Shown one piece after another: positions 10,872 through 21,141 of a DNA stretch of 64,000 nucleotides. The DNA comes from Tipula vernalis (taxonomy: Eukaryota > Arthropoda > Insecta > Diptera > Tipulidae), in NCBI GenBank assembly GCA_958295665.1, contig OY282558.1, positions 336,013,106-336,077,105 of the forward strand, in the 5' to 3' direction. The translations under genes were made by a program, and so were the position numbers. Each line of letters starts with the position of its first letter. Position 1 is the first letter of the stretch. Below the pieces are notes generated by a model that ran no database searches, was not told the DNA's origin, and worked only from the letters and a program-made list of their open reading frames with translations.

Positions 10872-12474
10872 AGAATACTAAATTTTAGTACTCGTTAGAC
10901 ATAAACGATATCAATGGCATGGGAAGTAAGGTCATCTTAGCCCTCAGCTCAGTTCGGAGAGGTTTTATTCTATGTCGTGGGCTTTATTGTGTTCCCATGA
11001 GTTCCATTGCTGGATTGATGACGAAAACAACAAAAAAAAAAAAAAATTTTAATTCGACGTTTGACGACTCCTGCACCCCTACTTACCTGACCGCAGCACA
11101 CACACCACGCGACTTGATTCAACGCATCTTCACCGTTGTCTCATAAACCATAATATTAATAATAATAGAAGAAAAAAAATTAACTGGCTTGGTATTAGAA
11201 ATTCATACATAAATGATATATTTCAGTTACCAATAATAAACGTTTAATTGCAAAAAAAAAAAGGAAAATTAGATAAGAAAATTTAGCCCAACCCCTATGT
11301 ACGCGTACTGTACCTAAGATCCTAATACTTAACACTAGTTTTGACTTAATTAGAAGAAAACTTAAATAATAATATAATAAAAATAATGATACTAATAAAA
11401 GTATAAGTTTTTACAAAATAAATAGAAATTTTTACTCATCGAATTCGTATGATAATTTTGCAGTATCCACAATGATGAAGGTTGGAGAGATCTGCTTCGT
11501 TGATGATGACATTTTTTTATTATTTGTATTTGTTGCTTTAGTATGTATACCATATATTAACGGGTAACGCAAGCAATATATCGACAATTGTAGGTTACTT
11601 ATTTTAATTAATTCTTTTAATTTGATGAATTAAATAATTCATCATTATTTATTAGCACTTTATGTAAATGTTCTTATTTCACTTTTAATTATAGGTATTA
11701 TATAGATATTTTATAATTCAGTTTTTATATACGTATTTTAATTAGGTATAATTGATTATCGGAAAATGATCGAAAAAAAAAAAAATGATTACTGTTAAAT
11801 ATGCATGTTTTGTGTCATTTAAATCCGTTGTTGAAGGTACGTTACACAAATTTTAGAACGACCTTCCACGTGGGTAGAGAAAACCATCCAACAAATTTAC
11901 TGATTTGTTACACGAATGGCTAACAATTATCACTTCTAAACAATTCAAATTTTAGAACAATACATATAAATTCTAAATAAAAATGTTCACAAATTACGTA
12001 ACTTTATATAATTTTTAGTTTATTTTGCTAATAACGCAAATCACTGGTAACTGAATTGCCAAAATTTTTGCACATCAATTCAAACTAGTCACCAATGTAT
12101 TACCGTATACAACATAATTATGTGTATACCAAACAAAATTAGATAACGTGAATAACTGTTTCACTTTCGGAATTTATATCCCAAATTGTCTATTTTAAAA
12201 CGTCTTAGCTTGAATCTTTATTTCAAATCACTATCCAAAACGATATCAAGACTCAAGAAAAAAATAAATAATAACACTATCGTCCATCCGATTTATTTCA
12301 CAGCATATTCACAACTGGCTAACAAAAAAAAATTTGTCTCCTTCAAAAACGAAAACGATCAATCTCATCATCAACCATACAAAGGGGAAATCGACTATCG
12401 ATCACAAATGTATTTATAAAGCGATCATTACACAGCTACGAAGGGCAGTACTTGTAACGCGTGAATACGTTACA
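10872..12474 (-). repeat. Gypsy LTR (left copy, minus orientation)
   Basis: This is a 1.6 kb long terminal repeat. Read on the minus strand it starts TGTAACGTATTCACGCG at 12474, directly downstream of the integrase end of the adjacent pol, so it is the 3' LTR of that element. It is almost identical to the inverted copy at 14556-16166: the 75-codon open frame inside both copies is the same residue for residue. Compared with that copy its outer end lacks the final CCGTTACA. A TTATAAATA promoter box lies near the start. The 75-codon frame is within the LTR and is unlikely to be a gene. Confidence 0.85.
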
Positions 12475-12620
12475 AATCGCGGGGACGTACCCATTAATCC
12501 CTGAGATTAGGAGGCTCATGTTCTACAGTTTGAGCTAGCCAACAAAATAGGCACCGTATCGATGATTGGAGCAATTTTTTTGAGTAAAAAAACAACAACA
12601 AAATAATACATTTCTAATAA

Positions 12621-14144
12621 TTACGTGGTTATATCTCGAGCGTGATATACTCCTATGCTCTTCCCATTTCTCTCCAGTTCATATGCTACCTTACCAATTC
12701 TTTTAATAATTTTAGCCTCAATTAATTTGCGAGCAAATTTGGCGGAAAATTTCTGCGCAGCGTCACTTTTTACGTAATTTTTTACGAAGACCTTCTGTCC
12801 TACTAGAAATTCGCGATTAACACTACGGAGGTTATAAGTATGAGCAGCTTTATCATACGCCTTTTTGAGATTTAGAAGGATAAGATCCTAACATTTATTT
12901 AGTCGGTTTGCTTTACACTGTGGAGAAATGTCACGTTCACTTGTAAGGTTTAATTCTCGAAGCAGTCGATATTCCATAGCATGTGAGATGATATGTTGGC
13001 CAAATAGGATAAAGTGAGGCGAGAACTGGGTTGATTCATGAACTACGTTTCGCAGAGCATGTTCAATCTCCGGTAAGTGTATGTCCCAATGACTGTGATC
13101 ATCCGCAATGTAAGCTCGTATGGCTGCTAGAATTGATCGATTTACACGTTCCGATAAATTAGATTGAGGACTATACCTTGGTGTGTAAATGTGTGATACT
13201 CCATATTTAATGAATAGATCGTTTAAAACCTTAGAAATAAACTGCGGTGCATTATCGGACACTATCGATTCTGGAACAGAATACTGTAGAAAAATTGTAT
13301 TTTCTAAGAAATTGCAAACATCTCTGGATGTGGCATTTCGCATTGGTTTGAAAAAGACGTATTTACTAAAATGGTCTAAAATAATAAATAAATAGCAGTG
13401 CCCACTTTTGGAACGAGGATATGGTCCCAGAAAATCCATGTACAATCTCTGCATTGGCCGTTCAACTCGTACTTGATCTCCCATCATGGGTTGTGTGATG
13501 CGGTTTACAGGTTTGCAAGTTTTGCAAACCTCGCATTGTCCTACATAAGATTGTACATCTGATGGCATTTTTGGCCAATAAAAATATCTCTGGAGTAAGT
13601 ATAATGTCTTCTTAATACCCGGATGGCCGGAAGATGGTGGATTATGGATAGAATAAATTAGTCCCGCTCTGAGTTCGAGAGGCACGTAGAGTTTCCAAGG
13701 AGGAATATCTGACAACTCACTATTCTGGCTTCTAGAGACATTGACGAAGATTTTGCCATCTTTAACAATGAAATTTTCCAAAGGCCTCGGTGAATTTTGA
13801 ACGGCTTTAATTATATCCGTGTATTCCGTTGATACAAACGCAGACGAGTCAAAGTCCAGTTGTGGAATTTCTTTTAAAATCTGTTTATTTACAACCTTTG
13901 TATTTATTTCGTCCATGTATATTCGCGAAAGGCCATCGGGAACGACGTTAGACGTTCCTTTTCGATGGAATATGGAAAAATCATACGCCTGAAGTTTTAA
14001 GCTCCATCGAGCCAATCGACCACTTAAATCTTTGTTGTTCATTAGCCATTTTAATGATGCATGGTCTGTTATAATATTGAAGTGGCTTCCTTCAATATAA
14101 ACACGGAAATACTTTATGCTTAAAACCGCAGCGTAACACTCCAG
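12621..14144 (-). pseudogene. Ty3/gypsy pol fragment: RNase H end and integrase
   Basis: From 14144 the frame enters inside the RNase H domain (LECYAAVLSIKYFRVY, then ITDHASLKWL, ending HRKGTSNVVPDGLSR). 14042-12888 is open for 384 codons. It holds the H2C2 zinc finger (H133, H140, C170, C173) and the integrase core with all three acidic residues: D203 in MDFLGPYP, D263 in SDNAPQF and E299 in SERVNRS. A frameshift near 12888 leads into the C-terminal part, which ends GVYHARDI and a stop at 12621. The protein inserts element cDNA into the host chromosome. Everything upstream of mid RNase H (gag, protease, RT) is missing, replaced at 14144/14145 by a second copy of integrase. Confidence 0.9.
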
Positions 14145-14552
14145 TTATCGGACACTATCGATTCTGGAACAGAATACTGTAGAAAAATTGTATTTTCTAA
14201 GAAATTGCAAACATCTCTGGATGTGGCATTTCGCATTGGTTTGAAAAAGACGTATTTACTAAAATGGTCTAAAATAATAAATAAATAGCAGTGCCCACTT
14301 TTGGAACGAGGATATGGTCCCAGAAAATCCATGTACAATCTCTGCATTGGCCGTTCAACTCGTACTTGATCTCCCATCATGGGTTGTGTGATGCGGTTTA
14401 CAGGTTTGCAAGTTTTGCAAACCTCGCATTGTCCTACATAAGATTGTAAATCTGATGGCATTTTTGGCCAATAAAAATATCTCTGGAGTAAGTATAATGT
14501 CTTCTTAATACCCGGATGGCCGGAAGATGGTGGATTATGGATAGAATAAATT
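14145..14552 (-). pseudogene. Duplicated gypsy integrase segment
   Basis: These 408 bases repeat 13252-13660 in direct orientation with almost no differences. The frame covers the H2C2 finger through SIVSDN, then breaks off at the junction with RNase H sequence at 14144. On the other side it is fused within three bases to the start of the oppositely oriented LTR at 14556. It contains two of the three integrase acidic residues and cannot be functional. It looks like the product of a template switch or recombination during or after insertion. Confidence 0.9.
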
Positions 14553-14555
14553 ATA

Positions 14556-16166
14556 TGTAACGTATTCACGCGTTACAAGTACTGCCCTTCGTAGCTGTGT
14601 AATGATACCTTTATAAATACATTTGTGATCGATAGTCGATTTCCCCTTTGTATGGTTGATGATGAGATTGATCGTTTTCGTTTTTGAAGGAGACACATTT
14701 TTTTTTTGTTAGCCAGTTGAGAATATGCTGTGAAATAAATCGGATGGACGATAGTGTTATTATTTATTTTTTTTCTTGAGTCTTGATATCGTTTTGGATA
14801 GTGATTTGAAATAAAGATTCAAGCTAAGACGTTTTAAAATAGACAATTTGGTATATAAATTCCGAAAGTGAAACAGTTATTCACGTTATCTAATTTTGTT
14901 TGGTATACACATAATTATGTTGTATACGGTAATACATTGGTGACTAGTTTGAATTGATGTGCAAAAATTTTGGCAATTCAGTTACCAGTGATTTGCGTTA
15001 TTAGCAAAATAAACTAAAAATTATATAAAGTTACGTAATTTGTGAACATTTTTATTTAGAATTTATATGTATTGTTCTAAAATTTGAATTGTTTAGAAGT
15101 GATAATTGTTAGCCATTCGTGTAACAAATCAGTAAATTTGTTGGATGGTTTTCTCTACCCACGTGGAAGGTCGTTCTAAAATTTGTGTAACGTACCTTCA
15201 ACAACGGATTTAAATGACACAAAACATGCATATTTAACAGTAATCATTTTTTTTTTTTTCGATCATTTTCCGATAATCAATTATACCTAATTAAAATACG
15301 TATATAAAAACTGAATTATAAAATATCTATATAATACCTATAATTAAAAGTGAAATAAGAACATTTACATAAAGTGCTAATAAATAATGATGAATTATTT
15401 AATTCATCAAATTAAAAGAATTAATTAAAATAAGTAACCTACAATTGTCGATATATTGCTTGCGTTACCCGTTAATATATGGTATACATACTAAAGCAAC
15501 AAATACAAATAATAAAAAAATGTCATCATCAACGAAGCAGATCTCTCCAACCTTCATCATTGTGGATACTGCAAAATTATCATACGAATTCGATGAGTAA
15601 AAATTTCTATTTATTTTGTAAAAACTTATACTTTTATTAGTATCATTATTTTTATTATATTATTATTTAAGTTTTCTTCTAATTAAGTCAAAACTAGTGT
15701 TAAGTATTAGGATCTTAGGTACAGTACGCGTACATAGGGGTTGGGCTAAATTTTCTTATCTAATTTTCCTTTTTTTTTTTGCAATTAAACGTTTATTATT
15801 GGTAACTGAAATATATCATTTATGTATGAATTTCTAATACCAAGCCAGTTAATTTTTTTTCTTCTATTATTATTAATATTATGGTTTATGAGACAACGGT
15901 GAAGATGCGTTGAATCAAGTCGCGTGGTGTGTGTGCTGCGGTCAGGTAAGTAGGGGTGCAGGAGTCGTCAAACGTCGAATTAAAATTTTTTTTTTTTTTT
16001 GTTGTTTTCGTCATCAATCCAGCAATGGAACTCATGGGAACACAATAAAGCCCACGACATAGAATAAAACCTCTCCGAACTGAGCTGAGGGCTAAGATGA
16101 CCTTACTTCCCATGCCATTGATATCGTTTATGTCTAACGAGTACTAAAATTTAGTATTCCGTTACA
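14556..16166 (+). repeat. Gypsy LTR (right copy, plus orientation)
   Basis: A full 1611 bp LTR beginning TGTAACGTATTCACGCG and ending TTCCGTTACA, so the ends TGTAACG/CGTTACA form the short inverted termini expected of Ty3/gypsy LTRs. A TTATAAATAC promoter box lies at 14611-14620. It is near-identical to 10872-12474 but points the other way, so the pair forms 1.6 kb inverted repeats around the integrase fragments instead of the normal direct pair. Confidence 0.88.
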
Positions 16167-16283
16167 ACCTTTATGTGTGATTAAGCAACCAATGATTTTA
16201 TTCGATTATATATGCAAAATTTTAGGCGCGATTTCAAATATATTTTCAACTTTGGAGAAAACTTCAAAGGAATTAGGGACACG

Positions 16284-16510
16284 TAAATTAAGGGATTCCA
16301 AAGAAAAAAAACGGATTTTTCGAATTTTCTCATTTTTGGCGCAAAAAATCTTAAAATTGTGTTTTTTTGAAAACGGCTCCGGGGATTTGGCTGATTTTTG
16401 CGTTTTTCAACTTCTCGAAGGTGAAACTTTCAATGGCCGAAGGGAAATCGAGAGTGGTTTTTTGGCCCATTTAAACTTGGTTCAGGGACACCGTGCGTAT
16501 TGAATCGATG
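16284..16510 (+). repeat. Second copy of the 5' part of the DUF6570-like gene
   Basis: This stretch is clearly homologous to 8600-8758 read in reverse complement. It includes the non-coding leader (TTTTTGGCGCAAAAA), CTTCTCGAAGGTGAAACTTTC and the coding start corresponding to MAEGKS. Copies differ by roughly one base in six by eye, so they are old paralogues and not a recent duplication. Homology ends near the position where the protein would reach its YTHFK segment. The two copies face each other on opposite sides of the gypsy structure. Confidence 0.7.
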
Positions 16511-16574
16511 GCAAACAAGTAAATCATTTTTAGCGGCAAGTTCCGGTGGCGAGTATGGCTTTGGCGAAATTAAA

Positions 16575-17066
16575 CGATATTTCACTACCTGATCAGAGTA
16601 GCATTTTTTCTGGCAGATACCCGTTGAGCATAGGCCACAATCGAAAGTAATGCGCTTCTAGCAAGGCGGGAGATATGTTAATCAGCTGTGTCGAGCGCTA
16701 TCGATGCTTCTTGCCGTATTTTTTGGTTTCGAGACGAGAGATATATTCATCGGGTTGTCTCGATCGCTCTAGATTGAGCTTGTCGTGCTCTTTGATTTTC
16801 GAGGCAAGATATGTAATCATCGGCTGTTTCATTTGCTCTTACTTGAGCATGCCGTTGCGCGTCATTGGCAAGTCTATAGGATGTGTGTCAATTTACATTT
16901 GCGCTTTCGACATTGCCCTGCTTTTCAGAAACTTCGTCAGCTCGCTTACGCCGTTTGGCTAATCTTGCAGACTTGCCTGCTTCTGATTCCTGTTTAAGCT
17001 TCTCTTGTCATTTTTGCTTCTCCTTGCTCTAGGCGTCGCTTGCGTTGGAAGGCTGTCTCCTTGACC
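16575..17066 (-). pseudogene. Helitron-type N-terminal repeat domain fragment
   Basis: Minus-strand translation with a few stops shows tandem charged repeats: RLANDAQRHAQVRANET, CLENQRARQAQSRAIETT and NQKIRQEASIALDTAD. These Arg/Glu-rich ~20-residue repeats are characteristic of the N-terminal region of insect Helitron Rep-helicase proteins and related genes, ahead of the Rep domain. Upstream it continues AFQRKRRLEQGEAKM. Several stops make it a pseudogene, and no Rep or helicase part follows here. Confidence 0.6.
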
Positions 17067-17069
17067 ACC

Positions 17070-18252
17070 GTATAAATTGCAACTAATGCACTAATTACTA
17101 TTAATATGTTTTTTTTTATTTGTTACAGTCTTGTCAAATAAAAATTGCACATAGAACTGCTGAGATTAATTTTTTATTCAAACCATAAACATAGTCAACT
17201 AGCTCATCTGGAAGTTAGTTTAAAATCAATTGCAAAATTTGTACCGGACAAACAAACAAACAGTGAGACAAGAAAGCGAGTTAATAAAAACGTAGTAAAA
17301 AAACCGTTCACAAGTGTTAATATCTACATTTTTATTCTACATACACCATTTATTCAATTGATTAAGTTATGTCGCTGTTTGTCAAAAAAGTGATAATATC
17401 ACTCCAATGTAAATAACATACAAAAGTTGATAAAATTAATCGGCCATTTTTGTGTCGTGTGTGTATATAAATTACTGCAATTAATATTTTTAAGTAAATA
17501 TTCTATTTAATGGTATCATTTTTCCATTTCCTCTTGACATATTGACACCGTAGAAATTATTTTTATTTATGTACACAAATTTCCAGACATTGCATGCAAA
17601 ATTTAATACGACAAAAGTCAATTATATTTTCAAAACACTAAGCTATACCGTAAGAATTATTTTTAATCATTTTCCTCAGTTAATAAAGTTAAGAAAATTA
17701 TAAACACTGTCTGGGTACGGAATAACTACCACCTTACCACCAAAAAGTAGTCTATGTAGTTGTTCTATTTTTTGGAAAGTTCCATAATAAAAATTTCATG
17801 GCGTTTAAATCGAGGTGTATACCTAATACTCCTATGATTTTCTTATAGACGATATCCTGAAATTCAAAATTATAATTAAATTAAATAAAAACTATAATTT
17901 ATCAATTTATATAGTATACTGTATACTTAAGTACTTTTATTATAAGTATAATAAAATTTATGTATCTTTTACATGCGATCGATTAAATAATCCAAACATA
18001 AATGGATACATATACTATGAGAAAGCTATCCAAAACCATTTTTATTTATATTAAAATAGATAAAAGTTATTATTAGTAAACATAACAGTATAAACTACCT
18101 TACAACTATACAAATAGTTATTTATAAAGGATAGATAGAGTTTAGAATATTTCATTAAATTCCCAAGCCAAATCTTTTAATGGATAAATAAGAATATATT
18201 CATGCACTTAAAAAATTAAATTGATTTTATTTATATTTATTTTGTTTTGCAG
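17070..18252. other. Intron sequence, no gene seen
   Basis: AT-rich sequence between transposon debris and the first recognised DGK exon. Open frames here (for example 17145-17393) show no domain. The last bases, TTTATTTTGTTTTGCAG, are a good polypyrimidine tract and 3' splice site for the exon at 18253. Confidence 0.6.
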
Positions 18253-18470
18253 GTTCTCATGCAAGTATTATAGTTCCACCATCTTGGATTGTAAAACTAC
18301 CACGAAAAGGAAGTTTTAAATCATCGTTACGAAAATCGCCTAGAAAAAAACCAGCCGGCAAAAAGAAGTCAAAAGAGAAGGAACAGAAAACATTTGTGAT
18401 TAAACCAATACCAACGGCTAATGTAACGCCAGTTTTAGTGTTCATCAATCCGAAGAGCGGTGGAAATCAA
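18253..18470 (+). CDS. rdgA: Diacylglycerol kinase exon (MARCKS-like basic region and start of catalytic domain)
   Basis: The exon follows TTTTGCAG and ends before GTAAGT at 18471. It starts in phase 1 (a final GT of a Gly codon) and ends in phase 0. It encodes SHASIIVPPSWIVKLPRKGS, then a Lys/Arg/Ser-rich stretch (FKSSLRKSPRKKPAGKKK) and finally PVLVFINPKSGGNQ, the start of the DGK catalytic domain. The HAxxxxPPxWI block after the C1 domains plus a MARCKS-like basic stretch before the kinase is the layout of type IV kinases (mammalian DGK zeta/iota, Drosophila rdgA). These phosphorylate diacylglycerol to phosphatidic acid; rdgA does so in photoreceptors. The upstream C1 exons were not found in the window. 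Type IV is well supported; strict rdgA orthology is inference. Confidence 0.85.
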
Positions 18471-18499
18471 GTAAGTTTCATTTATATCCATTTAAGCAA

Positions 18500-18860
18500 T
18501 GTTTCTGGACTATCGGTCAACCGCCGGCATGGCATTGAGTGAATCATATACTGTTAAAGTTAGCCGAAAGTTGCCAGACGATAGTGAAAAATCGGAGATT
18601 CTGAAAGTAAAAAAAAATGGTAATGCAGATTGTGTGATCCCACCCAAAAGTAAAAACAAATCGGTAATGTAGATTGTGTTATCCCAGCTGAAAATATAAA
18701 ATGGAGTCGTTATCATCCGGACCCTGTTAAAGCTAGCCGAAAGTAAAATGTCGATAATGCAGATTATGTTATTAACATTCCACCCGAAAATAAAAAATTT
18801 GTAGTTATCAGCCTAAAGTAAATAGGAAACATGGATTCAAATAAAAATTTTTGTAAATAG
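18500..18860. repeat. Short tandem repeats at the 5' end of the DGK intron
   Basis: Imperfect repeats of two motifs: GTTAAAGTTAGCCGAAAGT (near 18555 and again near 18725) and TAATGCAGATTGTGTGATCCCA (near 18610, 18665 and 18755). Unit spacing is irregular, about 45-90 bases. This is non-coding; open minus-strand frames across it are by-products. Confidence 0.5.
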
Positions 18861-18929
18861 TGTAACATGGAAGACTTTCTTTAACCTAGTCGTGGAAAAT
18901 ATCGAAAATCAGATGAATCCACAAAATTA

Positions 18930-20690
18930 GAATAAAGTCAGCCTGTAGAGTGTATATCTGAAGTTAATCGTTTTTATGTCATTTGTCAATAGCTATCACA
19001 GGAAAAAAATTCAGTTCAATTTTCCCGAGGAAAATCTCGGAAAATTTAAAAAGTTTCCAGCCGAAAGTAAGAAATGAATGTTCAAAATCAGCCTCTAGAG
19101 AGTGTCATGTCTGGAGATGGATATAATTGATGTGACTTGTCAATAGCTTTCACAGGAAAAAAAATTCAGTTCAAGTTTCCCGTGGGAAATCTCGGAAAAT
19201 TCGAATTTACAAAAATTATTAGAAAATTTGCATAAAAGCATCCTCTAGAGTGTTATGTCTGGAGATTAATTACACTGATGCAACTTGTCAATAGCTATCT
19301 CAGGAAAATGAGTTCAGTTTGTATAAAATCAGCCTCTAGATTGTTATGTCTGGAGATGATTTTCCGAGTTTTCCCACAGGAAACTTGACCTGAATTTTTG
19401 TAGGGCGATAGCTATTGACAAGTCACATCAATGTAACCCATCTCCAGACATAACATCCTAGAGGCTGATTTTATACATTCATTTCTTACTTTCGGCAGGA
19501 AACATTTTCAAATTTTCCGAGATTTCCCACGGGAAACTTGAACTGAATTTTTTCCTGCTATAGCTATCGACCAGTTGCTTCATTAAAATACATCTGCAGA
19601 CATAACACTCTAGAGGCTGATGTTACACAAATTTTCAAATGATGTTTGGAAAATCGAATTTTCCGAGATTTCCCACGAGAAACTTGAACTGAATATTTTT
19701 TACATCAAAAGAAGTCACATCAGTAAAATACATCTCCAGACATTACACTCTAGAGGCTGATCTGATACAAATTTTTGAATAATTTTTGAAAATCGAATTT
19801 TCCGAGATTTCCCCTGGGAAAATTGAACTGAACTTTTTTCCTGCCGTACCTATTGACAAGTCACATCAATGCAATCCATCTCCAGACATAATACTCCAGA
19901 GGCTAAGTTTATTCAAATTTTCTAATAATTTTTGGAAAATCGAATTTTCCGAGATTTCCCACGGGACACTTGAGCTGAATATAATTCCTGCGATAGCTAT
20001 TGACAAGTCACATCAATGCAATCTATCTCCAGACATAACAAACTAGGGGCTGATTTTATACATTCATTTCTTACTTTAGGCAGGAAACATTTTAAAATTT
20101 TTCGAAATTTCCCACGGGAAATTTGAACTGAATATTTTTCACATCAGAAGAAGTCACATCAATAAAATACATCTCCAGACATAAAACTCAGGAGGCTGAT
20201 CTTATACAAATTTTTGAATAATTTTTGAAAATCGAATTTTCCGAGATTTCCCCTGGGAAAATTGAACTGAACTTTTTTCCTGCGGTACCTATTGACAAGT
20301 CACATCAATGCAATACATCTCCAGACATAATACTCTAAAGGCTAAGTTTATTCAAATTTTCTAACAATTTTTGGAAAATCGAATTTTCCGAGATTTCCCA
20401 CGGGAAACTTGAACTGAATATAATTCCTGGAATAGCTATTGACAAGTCACATCAATGCAATCTATCTCCAGACATAACAAACTAGGGGCTGATTTTATAC
20501 ATTCATTTCTTACTTTAGGCAGGAAACATTTTAAAATTTTTCGAGATTTCCCATAGGAAATATCCTTTAGAGGTTGATTTTATACAAATTTTCTAATTAT
20601 TTTTCGAAAGTCGAGTTTTCCGAGATTTCCCACGGGAAACTTGAACTGAATATTTTTCACATCAGAAGAAGTCACATCAATAAAATACTA
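18930..20690. repeat. Palindromic 147 bp satellite with trimeric higher-order repeat, inside a DGK intron
   Basis: Units of about 147 bases carry TCTCCAGACATAACACTCTA, GAGGCTGAT, TTTTCCGAGATTTCCC and GACAAGTCACATCAATG. In 19355-20690 they run in one direction, with the GAGGCTGA mark at 19461, 19613, 19753, 19899, 20046, 20192, 20337 and 20485. In about 18930-19350 the same unit appears in reverse complement, so the array flips near 19355. Variant marks recur every third unit: GAGGCTAAGTTTA at 19899 and 20337, and CTAGGGGCTGAT at about 20044 and 20483, giving a 439 bp higher-order period. Open frames across the units are repeat artefacts. The array lies wholly within the intron between the two DGK exons. 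Confidence 0.85.
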
Positions 20691-20883
20691 AAGATTTCAC
20701 CCAAGTTATACCGAGTTCTGGAGTTAGATTGGGCTTTACATGCGAGGCAGACAAATTTTTTAGCTTTCGCAAAAAAGTGCCGGTGGCTTATGTTCGAATG
20801 CAAATTAAAATGCCGGCGAATTAAGAGTTAATATTTTTGTGGTACCAAATATTTTGTTAATTTTTTTTTTTTTTTACTTCCAG

Positions 20884-21141
20884 GGTGCAAAATTACTGCA
20901 AAAATTTCAATGGCTATTAAATCCACGCCAAGTGTTTGATTTGACACAAGGTGGTCCTAAAATGGGACTTGAATTATTTCGCAAAGTTCCAAATCTTCGT
21001 GTGCTAGCATGTGGTGGTGACGGAACTGTTGGTTGGGTTTTATCAATACTCGATCAATTAGGTTTTAATCCAGCGCCAGCTGTTGGTGTGTTACCTCTCG
21101 GAACTGGAAATGATTTAGCCCGTGCCTTGGGATGGGGTGGC
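20884..21141 (+). CDS. rdgA: Diacylglycerol kinase exon (catalytic domain core)
   Basis: The exon begins after a long T-run and ACTTCCAG and ends before GTAAGT at 21142. It is 86 codons, phase 0 at both ends, joining directly onto the exon at 18470 to give SGGNQ-GAKLL. It contains [13 protein letters not shown], the nucleotide-binding loop [11 protein letters not shown] and [18 protein letters not shown], all diagnostic of the eukaryotic DGK catalytic domain. The next residues expected (GYTDEP) must come from an exon I could not find in the remaining 43 kb. The exon shows no stop, frameshift or missing key residue, so it appears to be under selection, unlike the transposon genes around it. 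Confidence 0.93.

Noticed and set aside
10919..11146. 75-codon open frame, repeated identically at 15886-16113
   Set aside because: Identity is explained by the inverted LTR copies; the frame lies inside the LTR, includes a poly-A run and shows no domain.
19786..20831. Open frames of 85-86 codons across the intron satellite
   Set aside because: They are the 147 bp repeat read through; their peptides recur with each unit and the frames cross into unrelated sequence.
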